Source: Candidatus Altimarinota bacterium (GTDB taxonomy: Bacteria; Patescibacteriota; Gracilibacteria; BD1-5; UBA6164). From it: a stretch of DNA of 64,000 bases. The DNA lies in NCBI GenBank assembly GCA_025210615.1, contig JAOARJ010000010.1, positions 1 through 64,000 on the forward strand, read 5' to 3'. Below the pieces are notes generated by a model, which saw only the letters and a list, made by a program, of their open reading frames with translations, made no database searches and had not been told where the DNA came from. The stretch's first letter is position 1; every line of letters begins with the position of its first letter. The position numbers and the translations under genes are program-made. Positions 34,756 through 45,949 of this stretch are shown here, in pieces.

Positions 34756-35667
34756 ATGAAGAAGTTTATATTATTTCTTTCAATATTATTAAGCTGAATT
34801 TATTTAACTAATTTCATTAGTGCAATCACTATAACTAAAAACTCTTGAGAAGTTTTAGATAATACTACTTGGGCTAGTATTTCTAGTTTAACTAATAAAA
34901 TAGATGTTAGCTCTAGTGATATAAAATTAGATTGAAAACTATATGTAACTGGAAAAATTTGTGATTCTAGTTGAAAATGTTTGTGAGAAAAAATCTGAAC
35001 AGAAAATAATCCTTGAGAATCTTGTAAAAAGATTTTAGAAGATGATAATACTTCTGTTGATTGAATGTATTGGATAGATCCAAATGGTTGAGATATTTCT
35101 GATAAATTTGAGGTTTATTGTGATATGACAACTGACTGAGGAGGTTGGACATTAGTTTGATATTCAAATCAAAAGTCAGACCAATTAAAAAATTTATATG
35201 AAAACGCTTGAATACGGAATCCTTTAACAAGAAATAATTCTGCAACAAAAGATTCAATTGATATAGTAAGGAAATCTACACAATTTTTAATTGCTTATCA
35301 TTCATTAATAAATCATAATTGAAATGCTTTGAGTTATGATGAAGTGCTAAAAATAAAAATCCCAGATTCATCTATAGTAGATTTTTGAAAAAATACAAAT
35401 AATTATTGAACTTGTCGTTCTATGACAAAAAATATTGATTTTTTTGAATTAAAATGATATTCATATCCATCAGGTTTATATATGTATGATAGATTATTGT
35501 GAGTAACTCGGTCATCAAATACTCAATTATATTGAGTTTGATCAGGAAAATATAATTGTACAAATTTTGGTTATAGTACTTCTTTCTTAGTTGGTCATGG
35601 ACATCGGAATATTGCAGTTGCTTGAAATGAATTTCAAGAATGATCCCAAGCAGTTTGGTTAAAATAA
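34756..35667 (+). CDS. Secreted fibrinogen-like domain protein (paralog 2)
   Basis: 303 residues. Signal segment MKKFILFLSILLSGIYL, then an N-terminal region nearly identical to the protein at 7549 (ITITKNSGEVLDN, KLYVTGKICDSSGKCLG). The fibrinogen-like module has SCKKILED, FEVYCDMTTDGGGWTLVG and a C-terminal NCTNFGYS. The C-terminal half is unrelated in detail to paralog 1. This is a constant export or anchor part with a changed binding domain, as in adhesin families. Exported; ligand unknown. Confidence 0.82.
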
Positions 35668-35696
35668 AAAACTACTAATTATAAGTAGTTTTTTTA
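35667..35696. terminator. Terminator between the fibrinogen-like gene and ferredoxin
   Basis: AAAACTACT pairs with AGTAGTTTT and is followed by T7; it overlaps both convergent gene ends. Confidence 0.7.
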
Positions 35697-35882
35697 TTCT
35701 TTACTAAGCGCTCAAACTGGGCAAGAACCAACTGCCGCTTCTATCTCTTCCTCACTTGCATCATTTTCTTCAATATACTCAGCTTTCATATCATCATCTA
35801 TTTTAAATGCATCACACATTATAGTACATGTTCCGCATCAGATACATTTATTTTTATCTACTTTTACTTTTATATCAGCCAT
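35694..35882 (-). CDS. Ferredoxin, single [4Fe-4S]
   Basis: 62 residues. It begins MADIKVKVDKNKCIGCGTC and continues TIMC, giving the C-x2-C-x2-C-x3-C type cluster; the last ligand is in the C-terminal SCPVGALSKE. This is the short monocluster ferredoxin of the Fer4_13/Bacillus type. The glycine of CIGC is TGA. It serves as an electron donor; QueH encoded elsewhere in the window is one Fe-S enzyme that needs reduction, but a link is only conjecture. Confidence 0.93.
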
Positions 35883-35929
35883 GATTTTGATTTTAGAAAT
35901 TTAAAATATTTTTAATATTTAATTTTATA

Positions 35930-36127
35930 ATAAAAAAAGAAATCCACGATATGGTCAGCACTTTGTCTTTGTATTTCTTGTACCCACAAGCATTTAGAGA
36001 AGTCCGATATTCTTTAGAAAAAGACACTAACTCATTTTCCTCCAAGTATCTCCTAAGACCTTCTCAGGTACTGAAATTAGTGAAGAAAAAAAACTAAAAG
36101 GGCAAGTCACCGATACAACAGATTTCA
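35930..36127 (-). ncRNA. Structured non-coding RNA of unknown family (6S-like size)
   Basis: About 195 bases with no reading frame. On the minus strand it starts 7 bases after a TTGATA-N16-TATAAT promoter. The ends pair (GAAATC at the 5' side, GGATTTC at the 3' side), and the 3' end is followed by TTTTTTTAT. Inside are three hairpins: CCTGAGA-AGG-TCTTAGG within CACTAA/TTAGTG, CTTGT-GGGT-ACAAG, and a weaker one. G-U pairs in the first support this strand. Length and closed long-hairpin shape recall 6S RNA, but the conserved 6S bubble was not identified. Confidence 0.6.
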
Positions 36128-36133
36128 AGAGAT

Positions 36134-36161
36134 ATTATATACTATATTTTCACAATATCAA
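36134..36161 (-). promoter_or_regulatory. Promoter of the structured RNA
   Basis: On the minus strand TTGATA (36161-36156), a 16-base spacer and a perfect TATAAT (36139-36134). Confidence 0.7.
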
Positions 36162-36238
36162 GGGAAAAAATAACTTTTTTGCAAAATATTAATTTTTGTA
36201 TATGATAAGAAAGTATTATAAAAAATAGTCAAAAGAAA

Positions 36239-37426
36239 ATGAAAAATAAATTTGCCAAAAATATACCCTTACTACTGCTAAATAACTTTAGTTCTAGAAT
36301 AAATTTTTTTCCAATATTAAGTATTTATTATTTAACTCTAAATAATACCGAGGCTAACCAGGTTTGATTATATATGTGAATTTGATATCTAGCTTGATTT
36401 ATATTTGAAATCCCTTCAGGATATTTATCTGATATTTTATGACATAAAAAAGCTATTATTTTAAGTAAAATAAGTTTTTTATTATCTGTTTCTTGTTATA
36501 TCTGAGCTAGTTTTGTAGAATACCCGCTGTTTATTTTTATTCTTGCAATGGTTTTTCAAATGTTATGAAAATCAATGACTTCATGAAGTGACAAAGCCTT
36601 ATTATACGATAGTCTAAAAAATATAAACAGAGAAGAAGAATTTACTAAAGTGCAGGCTAAAATAACAGCAGTAGCCTCGTTAATAAGTACATTTATTATT
36701 TTATGAATTCCATTTCTAACTAAAATTTCTATAATCACGCCTTTTTATGTTATAGTTTTACAATATTTAATCTGATTTGTCGCTTCTTTATTATTAGTAG
36801 ATACTAAAAATCATAAAAATATAGATAAAAATAATAAGAAAAAAATAAAAGATATTATTAAAGAAAATAAATGATTTTGATTATTCCCTTATTTATTATT
36901 TGGATATATGTATTCCTCTTTTTCTTTTGCAGAATCAGCTTTTCGCCCTTTATATATGGAAAATTTATGAATGCCTATAATTTTTATTTGAAGCGCTATG
37001 TGATTAAGTAGAGCTGTTTGGTATTTATTTCATTCTATTGCTTTTAAGTTAGAAAATAATTTTAAATTAAAACATATTTATCTAGGACAACTAATTTTTT
37101 GAGTTATATATTATATTTTGATAGCTTCTTTAAACAATCCTTATATTATAGCGTTACTTATGTGAATTTGATTAGGTTTTATAAGGATTATGTGAGATTT
37201 ACCAGCACATTTTATTATAAAACATATTAAAGATGATAACTATAAAGCAACAATGTTGTCTATTTGAAGCCAAATAGGTTTATTATTTAGATGAATTTTA
37301 GCTTTAATTTTAGGATATATTATGAATATTAGTTATAAATTATGATTTTTAAGTTTTGGGATTATAATGTGAATATCAATGACTATTATTTATTTTTTTG
37401 TGATAAGAACTGATTTAGAGAAATAA
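36239..37426 (+). CDS. Major facilitator superfamily transporter
   Basis: 395 residues with about twelve hydrophobic helices in two halves. Motif A between helices 2 and 3 reads GYLSDILGHKKAI. A longer charged cytoplasmic loop (TKNHKNIDKNNKKKIKD) separates the halves. The cargo is unknown; short MFS proteins with this motif are often drug or metabolite exporters. Very many membrane glycines are TGA. It starts about 110 bases from the structured RNA, which is transcribed divergently. Confidence 0.88.
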
Positions 37427-37476
37427 ATTTTAAATATAAAAATAAAATAATTTTATAAAAATTAATAAATAAAAAA

Positions 37477-37923
37477 ATGTTTAAATATAACTTAATAAAT
37501 ACTGATAATCTAGAATTTAACATTGATAAAAAAATATTAGATGAAATTTTTAATAATATAAATAATACTGTAGATAAAGACCAAAATTGAATGTTAAATA
37601 TAATTTTTTTATCTCCTGTTGAAGTACAAAATCTTAATAAAGATTATAGAAATATAGATAAAACTACTGACGTACTTAGTTTTCATTATTTTGATGATTT
37701 TTCTAATTTAGAAGCAGATATTATAGTTTGAGAAATTATCTTAAATCAAGAAAAAATTATAAAGCAATGACAAGAATATCAGCTATGAAGTGAAAAAGAA
37801 TTTTATAAATTAGTTATCCATTCTGTACTGCATATTTTATGATATGACCACGAAGAAAATTCTGATTATGAAATTATGAAAAAATTTGAAGAAAAAATAT
37901 GGGAGCTAATATTTGAAAAATAA
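37477..37923 (+). CDS. ybeY: Endoribonuclease YbeY
   Basis: 148 residues. The zinc motif H-x3-H-x5-H is present as HSVLHILGYDH (about residues 118-128), preceded by DKTTDVLSFHYF. YbeY acts in 16S rRNA 3' maturation and ribosome quality control. The motif glycine is TGA. It opens a rightward series with PrgI, TraC-like, YraN and GNAT genes separated by about 10-55 bases. Confidence 0.93.
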
Positions 37924-37978
37924 AGATAATTATGGTATAATTGCGTCAGAAATATAAATTTTTAAGAGAAAAACATTT

Positions 37979-38398
37979 ATGCAATATAAAATTCCTGTAC
38001 AGATAGAAAATGAAGATCCTATAATTTTGGGCTTAAGTTTAAGGCAATTAGCTATTATTATGACTTGATTTTGAATTGCGTATTGAATTTTTAAATCTAT
38101 TGAACCTACTTTTTGAGGAGAATTAGCATTACTTCCGTCTTGAATTGTCGCGTCTATTTGAGTCGCTATTGCGGTATTTAAAATTCATCATATGTCATTT
38201 GTGCCTTTTGTATTAGCAATGATTAGATTGTCTGTAAACGCTAAAGAAAGACATTGGCAAAAAGGGGTTGATAGTCATATGCCAATAGATATTTGATTTA
38301 TTACAATGGAAAATACCAAAGTAGAAAAGAAATATGAAACTGATTCTAGTTTAGATAAGATGAAATCTCTTGAAGATAAACTTAAAAAATTAAAATAA
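37979..38398 (+). CDS. PrgI family membrane protein
   Basis: 139 residues. It starts MQYKIPVQIENEDPIILGLS, followed by two close hydrophobic helices (LAIIMTGFGIAYGIF, LLPSGIVASIGVAIAVF), then a basic tail. This is the PrgI/VirB3-like layout seen in many CPR and Gram-positive type IV secretion or conjugation loci. It precedes a TraC-like gene by 42 bases. Confidence 0.75.
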
Positions 38399-38440
38399 AA
38401 TTATAAAAAATAAATTTAATTTAAAAATAATAATAAAATT

Positions 38441-39145
38441 ATGAGTGTTCAAACTAAAAAAAGACCACATCCTGATAATTCAACTCAAAGATATTTGCCT
38501 TTTTCTGAAATTAGAGAAAATATAATGATTATGAAAGATGGTTCTGCAAGACTTGTTATGAGATGTTCTACAGTGAATTTTTTACTTAAAAGTACTCAAG
38601 AACAAGACGCTATTATTATGTCTTACCAAAGATTTTTAAATTCACTTGAATTTCCTATTCAAATTCTTATTAGGTCAATAAAACTTGATATTGATGGTTA
38701 TCTAGCTAATCTTAATTGAAAAGCATTAAAACAGGAAAATTATAAACTTCAAAGACAAACTTATGAATATATAGATTATTTAAAAAAACTTGTAGAAATT
38801 GCTCAAATAATGAGAAAAGAATTTTATATTGTTCTTCCTTTTGATTATGTTGAAAACAGAAGTGTTAGAGATACTGGAATTATGTGAATGTTCAGCAATT
38901 TTTGGGCGTCTATAAACTGAAGTGTAGAAATTACTAAATTAAGAAGTAATATCAAAGGTTTTGAAAAAATGAAAAAATGATTAAATACTAGAGCAAATCA
39001 TATTAAAACAAGTTTGGAAAACATTTGAATAAAAGCTACAGAGCTTAATAGAACAGAGCTAGTAAAACTGATGATAGATTATCATAATCCTACTTTGAAT
39101 AATGTAGAAGCGAGTAAAAATTTTGGTAAAGCTGAGTTATTATAA
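38441..39145 (+). CDS. TraC/VirB4 N-terminal-like protein
   Basis: 234 residues. STQRYLPFSEIRENIMIMKDG and LLKSTQEQDAIIMSYQRFLN match the N-terminal domain that precedes the ATPase of TraC/VirB4 proteins; the ATPase itself is missing, as the frame ends with a normal TAA. It follows the PrgI gene. In CPR genomes such PrgI + TraC-domain pairs occur with type IV secretion or pilus ATPases; no VirB4 ATPase, VirD4 or relaxase is in the window. Confidence 0.7.
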
Positions 39146-39156
39146 TTAAAAATATT

Positions 39157-39507
39157 ATGAAAAAAATTTGAGATATTTGAGAGAATATAGCAAAAAATTA
39201 TTTAATTAAATCTTGATATGAAATAATCATTCAAAATTATAAATATTCAAGAATTTGAGAAATAGATATTATAGCGAAGACTCCTAAATGAGTTTTTGTT
39301 TTTATAGAAGTAAAATTTAGAAAAAATAATAATTTTTGATGATGAGAATGAGCTATTACTTCTAGTAAAAAAGAAAAAATTTATTTATCTATAATGAATT
39401 ATATAACAGAAAATGATATTGATGAAGAAGATATTAGATTTGATGTTATTATTATAAATAAAACTAAAAAAAAATTGATTCATTATAAAAATCAGCAATT
39501 AAATTAA
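39157..39507 (+). CDS. YraN family endonuclease-like protein (UPF0102)
   Basis: 116 residues. The family core is intact: GDIGENIAKNYLIKSGYEII, NYKYSRIGEIDIIAKT and FVFIEVKFRKN, the PD-(D/E)xK-like E-x-D...E-x-K arrangement. The role is unknown; a Holliday-junction-resolvase-like fold is known for the family. The GGGEGA turn is written TGA TGA TGA GAA TGA, three consecutive UGA codons and a fourth one codon later. It lies 11 bases after the TraC-like gene. Confidence 0.9.
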
Positions 39508-39526
39508 TATATTATAAAAAAATAAG

Positions 39527-40009
39527 ATGAATAGAGTAAAATTTATAAAATTAGAAGTAAATAATTTTGATAAATTACAAGACTATATGAATAGATTATC
39601 AAAATATGAAATAGAAAATTTAAATAATATTTTTCTAAAAACAGATTGGGTATTTACTGAAGAGTGAAAAAAATGAATAAAAGAAATTTTGAAAGATAAA
39701 AATAGTTATTCCTGTTTAATGAAAGACTGAGAAGAAGAAGTATGATATTTTATTTGAAAAATAAATAAACCAAAATATTATGAGACTTCTTGAAACTTTT
39801 GTGAATTAGATAATTTTTATATTAACAAAGAATTTAGATGAAAAGGATATTGAAAAATGTTAATGCAAAAATTTATAAATTGGTGAAAATCAAATAATAT
39901 TTTAAAGTTTTATATACCAAGTGTAGCTTTTTTAAATGAAAATGCTAAATGATTTTATAAAAAAATGTGATATAAAAATTATTCAGAATCTTTTTATATT
40001 ATAGACTAA
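39527..40009 (+). CDS. GNAT family N-acetyltransferase
   Basis: 160 residues. Acetyl-CoA binding motif A is LDNFYINKEFRGKGYGKMLM (R-x-x-G-x-G), and motif B reads VAFLNENAKGFYKKMGY. The acceptor is unknown. It is the last gene of the rightward series that began with ybeY and ends at a terminator. Confidence 0.9.
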
Positions 40010-40026
40010 TAATATTATTAAATAAA

Positions 40027-40056
40027 AAAAACTCTAGTTAATTCTAGAGTTTTTTA
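40027..40056. terminator. Terminator between the GNAT and PKD genes
   Basis: AAACTCTAG pairs with CTAGAGTTT around TTAATT, with A- and T-runs on both sides; the recurrent ACTCTAG stem. Confidence 0.75.
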
Positions 40057-40057
40057 C

Positions 40058-43003
40058 TTAATCAGTAATTTTTATTATATATTTATCTTCTATAACATTA
40101 CGATCAGTAAATGTTATTCTCAATAAGACTTCATATTCTCAAGATTTTGTATAAGTATGGTTTGGTGATGCTTCACTAGAAACTTTTCAATCACCAAATT
40201 TCCAGACATAACTTTCTATTTGTCATTCAGATTTTTCTGAAGAGAAGGCTATTGATTGTCAAACACTTGCTTCTTTAAAACTAGAAGTTATTTTAGCTTC
40301 TTGTGGTTTTGGCTTTAATATTAATTTTTTACTCATACTGTATTGTTTTCAAGATTGAGTTACTACTGTTAATTTTACCGTATAATCTCAAGCTTGAGTG
40401 TATCTATGTCAAGGATTTACAGCATCTCTTTCTTCTGTTCTACCATCACCATAATCATAAATAAATTTTACTATATTCTCTCCATCTACTTCACTTTTTG
40501 ATGCATCAAATTTTACCGTTACAGGCACATACTCAGAAGTTTTTTCTATATCTAATTTTAATATAGCTTCTTTTTTTATTGCATCTATATTAATATTTTC
40601 AACCATTTCTATTTTCTTTTTAATGTCTCTTAAATGAACAAAAGTTAATTCAACTCAAACATTATATAATCCTTCTAAAGGTATTTCTAAATCAATTTCC
40701 TTTCAAGTCTTATCAAAATTTCAATCTCCATCTGTATCCCATTTTGCAGAAATTAATTTATAATAAGATTTATTTTTAATAGGTTTCACCTTTCTAGCAT
40801 TTAAATGGATAGTACTCGGAGCTCAAATTCATTCTAAAGTATATTCCCTAAGTTTTGAATTATAAATTTTCTTACTTTCTAATTCTTCTCAATCTACAGT
40901 TATTCAAATAGGTTCTCTAAATTGCAATAAAATAGGGATTTCTATATTTTCTGTTATCTCTCTAAAATTACCAGAAGAATCATAAATTCTCAAAGAAACC
41001 TTTTGAGTTCAATAATTTTTAAATATATATTTCACTTCAGAAGATTCTTCTATAGCTTCTTCTGATGTTATATCTATGTTATTAACTGTCTTTATATCAT
41101 CTCAAAACACCCATTCAAACTTACTTACAAATCAATTTCACTCAGCTATCTGAGGATTTTTAGCTTTAAAAGTAAACTCTAAGTCATTCATAATTGATCT
41201 TTTATAATCAATTCTTCATCAAATATCGGAAGATGAAGCTCATTTTATAAAGAAAATTTTATCAAAAGCGTCTGCTTCTTCTCAAGCTCTAATTATCTTC
41301 ATTCAAACAAAGGTATCTTCCATAAAGATTTCTCAAGGTTGGAAAATATACATCATCGGTGCTTTATCTCTAGGAGTGTCTTCAAAATACCATTTTATTT
41401 GACCAAATGGTTTTAAATCTGTAGCATCAAATTTTACTCTTTTTCATCAATTAGGCAGGACAGTCTCGCTGTATTCCACCATAGAAGAAATATTAACTGG
41501 TTTAATATCATCTACTATTTTTGTTGCAAATTCACCATCTTTTTCTCACTCAATAGTCAATTTTATATCATATAATCATTTTTTATTAAACTCTTTGATT
41601 ATTGAATTTTCGATTGTTTCAACTTTCTTTTTGTCTCAAAAATCCCAAATATATCTTTGAATAACAAATCAATCTTGAGCTTTATCTCTATAAAAATTTG
41701 TTAAATCATACTTTAAAGTAATAGGTCAGATTATATCAGAAGTGCTTCTTAGTGCTGATTCTTCAGGAGTAAAATTATCATTTATTAATTTATCATTATC
41801 ATAAATTTGAATTGCTCAAAGTGATATTTGATACCAATCTGGTAATTTTTTTCTATATAAAGCTAGTCATAAAGAAGCTGTTCAAATCAATATAATAAAC
41901 ATAAATACACTGACAAAAGCAGAAAATACTCTTTTTCTCTTATACTTTTTCTTTGTTAAAATAGCTCTAAATACAAAAATTCATAAAATCACACTTTCTA
42001 CAAATGCAAGTATTGTAAATACAAGCAATATAGTATTTTTAATGAAAGTATTGATTTCACTAAGATTTATTCACAACTGAGAGAAAACAGCCACATCAGC
42101 AGGAGTTTTCGCATTCATTACGACAAAAGTCAAAAATGCTCACAAAATAATTAAAACTACAAGCAATAATACAGCTAAAAATCATAAAATTTTAGTTATT
42201 GAAATAGGTTCTTTTTTAATATTTGCTTTTGTTTTATTTACTGTCTTTTTAGGTTTCAAGAATATCTTTTCTCAATCTTTACTAGGAGCAGTTTTAGCTA
42301 AAATTTTTATTTTTTGTTCTTTAAAATTCATTTCAAATTCTTTCTTTTGTTCTTCATCATCAATTTCTAAATCAAATTTTCAAACTCATTTTAATTTCAT
42401 CAAAATACTAGCATAAACTTTATAGCTTATATATCTTCTTTCTTCAAGTTTATTATCTGTTTTAAAGTTTATTTCTGTTAGTTGCTCACTAGGAATAATA
42501 GTGAAATAAGCATATTTTTTCTTATATAAAATATCAATTAAATCTTCCAAAGTTTTTATACTTTGATCCATAACTTTTTCTTGTTTTTTCTCTATTTCTG
42601 GAACTTGTTTATAAAATTTTTTCATCTCAGGAGATACTTCTTTATTTTTTATTTCTCTTTCTTCATCTTTTTTTTCTTCCTCTTCTGGCTGCTCTAATTG
42701 AGCAAAAACATCAATATTAAAATCATCTTCTGATTTTTTTTCTTCAGAAGTTTCTTGTTTTGGTTTTTCTTCTTCTTGTTTGGCTTTAGATAAATCTTCT
42801 CTTAATCTAACTTCCTGAGCTTCTGATTCAACAGATTTCTCTATTTGTTTTATTTTATCTTCAGCTTTCTTTATTTCAGCATTCTGTTTCTTTTCTTCTT
42901 TATTTTGAGGTTTTTTGTCTTGATTTTGGTCTGATTTTTTATTATTTTCATTGTCATCAGAAAAATCTAAATCTAATTTTTTTGGGTCAAACATATCTGA
43001 CAT
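40058..43003 (-). CDS. Membrane-anchored PKD-repeat surface protein
   Basis: 981 residues. The N-terminal about 290 residues are cytoplasmic: first a low-complexity Lys/Glu/Gln region (MSDMFDPKKLDLDFSDD...), then a small alpha/beta domain (KKYAYFTIIPSEQLTEI). Two to three transmembrane helices follow (about 270-380), then a large extracellular part of PKD-like Ig modules with motifs YIWDFGDKK, FEWVFGDD, FIYDYGDGR and YVWKFGDGK. PKD modules mediate protein or polysaccharide binding. An intracellular domain plus extracellular repeats suggests a surface sensor or adhesin. The leader contains an unusual CGCGCG run just before the ATG. Confidence 0.85.
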
Positions 43004-43081
43004 GCGCGCGTATTAAAAATATATTTTTAACATTATAACATACTTTTTATATAAAATAAAATTTTTATGATTGACTTATAA

Positions 43082-43110
43082 AAAAAACTTTGCTTAACTA
43101 GCAAAGTTTA
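43082..43110 (-). terminator. Terminator of secA
   Basis: AAACTTTGCT pairs with AGCAAAGTTT; it overlaps the stop codon and is followed on the minus strand by a T-run. Confidence 0.7.
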
Positions 43111-45774
43111 TACTCTATATTTCTTTTTATCACTACTATTTGGTTTAGTTTTTGGCGCTGAAACTGGATTAACAAAAAGTGGATTAGAATTTCCTGCGTT
43201 AGAATTATTTTGAAGGTTTTTTTGCATTTTTTGTGCTTGTTTTATAAGTTCCTGAGCTTGTTCCTCAGTGATTTCTATTCACTCAGGCATTTCTACTTCT
43301 TCAACTTTTGTCTTAGGAGTAGTCATGAATAACGCCTTTGTAACCTTAAATTCAAGCTCATCTAACAATTCTACAAATTTATCATAAGCCTTTCATTTAT
43401 AGACTATAAGCGGATTTTTTTGAGCATATCAAGCAAAAGCTACATCTTGTCTAAGTCTAGCCATAGTATCAATATGCATCATCCAAAGTTCATCAATAGA
43501 TTGCAAAACTAATCTTCTCTCTAATTCAAAAATTTCTTCTTCATCAACAAAAGCTGATTTAATTTCTTCAAATTTTTCTAAGGCTTTAGTAATAACATAA
43601 TCTTTTAAATCTTCTATATCTTCTATATTTTTTGCTTTATCCTCGTCTAAATCTTCTAATGTAATAAAATCTATATTTAAGAAATCATTTAGTTTTTCTC
43701 TAATTTCAGCTAAAGTTTCGCTATGTATAGTTTCTGAAGTTTCAGCTACAACAGCTTTTTCAACTTGAGATTTTATCATATTAATAACGTCGCTGTCAAT
43801 ATTTTCACTATCCAAAATTTTATCTCTTCTTGTATAAATTATATCCCTATGTTGGTTTATAACATCATCATATTCCAAAACATGTTTACGAATATCAAAA
43901 TGATGTCATTCAACTTGTTTTTGAACGCTTGTAATTCTTCTTGTCAAAGTTCAACTTTCAGCTAATGGTTCATTCGCCGGAATCGATGCAAATAATGGAG
44001 AATTAAACACTGCAAATAATTTATCTCAACCAAAGATTCTCATTATATCATCAGTTGGAGAAATTAAAAATTGTGTCATTCAAGGGTCACCTTGTCTACC
44101 AGAACGTCCTCTTAATTGGTTATCAATTCTTCTTGATTCGTGTTTTTCTGTTCAGATAATTATAAGTCCTCATAGCTCTTTTACTTCATCAGATAATTTA
44201 ATATCCGTTCATCTTCAGGCCATATTAGTCGCGATTGTAATAGCTCATTTTTCTCAAGCATTAGCAACTATTTCAGCTTCTTTTTCATGTTGTTTCGCGT
44301 TTAGTACATTATGTTTTAATCCAGCTTGATTAAGTTTATTGCTTAAATATTCACTTTTAGCTACTGATACAGTTCAGACTAAAATAGGTCTTCCACTTTC
44401 ATTAAGCTCTTTAATATATTCTACCAAATAATCATATTTTCCTTCTTCACTTTTGAATAATAAATCAGATTTATCTTCTCTTAATATAGGCTTATTAGTA
44501 GGGATAACAACTACATCTAAATTATAAACTTTATAAAATTCTTCTTCTTCTGTTTTAGCTGTTCAAGTCATTCAAGCTAATTTAAAAAACATTCTAAAAT
44601 AATTTTGAAAAGTTATAGAAGCTAGGGTTCTTGATTCTTGTTGGATTTCTACATTTTCTTTCGCTTCAATCGCTTGATGAAGACCTTCTGAATATCTTCT
44701 TCAAGACAAAACTCTTCAAGTCATCTCATCAACTATCATAACTTCATCATTAGTCACGATATAATCTCTATCTTTTAAATAAACAGCTCTAGCTCTTAAA
44801 GCATTTTCAATGTGATGTAAATCATTATAATGACTTGATACATAAATATTATCAACTCAAATCATTTTTTCTATTTTTTCTATTCAATGTTCTGTTAAAA
44901 CAGCAGTTTTTTGTTTTTCTTCTATCTTATAATGCTCTCCTTCTTTAAGCTCTTTTGCCATAGCAGCAAATTTCACATATTTTGTAGTTGGTTCGTTATC
45001 TGGAGCAGAAATTATAAGAGGAGTTCTAGCCTCATCTATCAAAATAGAATCCACCTCATCAATAACAGCATAAAATAATTTAGGTTGAACTTTGTGCTCT
45101 TTTTTTGTAGCCATATTATCACGAAGATAATCAAACCCTAATTCATTATTTGTCGCATATACAATATCTTTACCATATTGTTCTTGTTTCTCACTATTAG
45201 GTCTATTCGGTGTAATAATTCATACTTCTAATCATAACGCGTTATATAAAATTCACATTTCTTTCGCATCTCTGTCAGCTAAATAATCATTTACTGTGAC
45301 TAAGAAACAACTATTTCAAGTAAGCGCGTTTAAATATAATGGAAGAGTCGCTACAAGCGTTTTTCATTCTCAAGTTTTCATTTCAGAAATATTCCCATCA
45401 TGAAGAGCTAAACCTCAAATAATTTGTACATCATATGGTATCATTTTCCATTCATATTGAGCCTCCTTTCCTCAGGCGTAAGTTAAATCAAAAGTTTGTC
45501 CATAGATAAGTTTACAAGCTTGTTTTACTAATGCAAAAGCATCTACTTTTATTTCTTCTAATATTTTTCTTATTTGGGTAGCGTCTCCTTCATTTTTAAA
45601 ATCAAGTTCAGTAAATTTTTCTTGAAACTGCTTAGTTTTAGCTTTTACTTCATCTAAATTTAAATTTTCAAAATCTTTTTCTTTAGCTTTAATTTTTTCT
45701 AAAATCTTTTTATATTCCTTAACTCTTTTTTCAGAAATATCTCAAAATAATTTTTTGATTAAGTTATCTAACAT
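43108..45774 (-). CDS. secA: Protein translocase ATPase SecA
   Basis: 888 residues, full length. Walker A is [20 protein letters not shown]-type Walker [18 protein letters not shown], then [23 protein letters not shown] and [13 protein letters not shown] in nucleotide-binding fold 2, with the scaffold and C-terminal helices ([11 protein letters not shown]). No zinc-binding CxCxxxxxCH tail; the end is Asn/Lys-rich. It drives preproteins through SecYEG, as needed for the many signal-peptide proteins here. The composite hairpin element lies upstream, beyond the start. Confidence 0.97.
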
Positions 45775-45872
45775 TTTATAATTATTATAGTGTATAAACT
45801 GCCGTATTTTATCTAGTTTTTATAAAAAAGCAATAAAATTTTACATCTTTTATATAAGGAATTTCTTTTCAT

Positions 45873-45899
45873 GCGGAGCTTGATTTTATCAAGCTCCGC
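45873..45899. repeat. 27-bp palindrome, copy 2
   Basis: Base-for-base the same 27-mer as at 27910-27936, again directly followed by a second, different GC-rich hairpin. It lies between secA (upstream side) and the 3' end of pheT. Confidence 0.85.
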
Positions 45900-45902
45900 G
45901 AA

Positions 45903-45929
45903 AAAGGCGCGCCCAAAGGGCGCGCCTTT
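45903..45929. repeat. Very GC-rich hairpin following palindrome copy 2
   Basis: AAAGGCGCGCCC pairs perfectly with GGGCGCGCCTTT around AAA. It has the highest GC content in the window. In the pheT direction it is not followed by a clean T-run, so it is a weak candidate for a terminator. Confidence 0.75.
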
Positions 45930-45949
45930 ACAATAAAACTTCCTTATTT

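Noticed and set aside
35930-36127. tmRNA, SRP RNA or RNase P RNA
   Set aside because: It lacks a tRNA-like CCA end, the GGUCAGG...GGAAG SRP core and the GAGGAAAGUCC/ACAGAA RNase P core, and is too short for the last.
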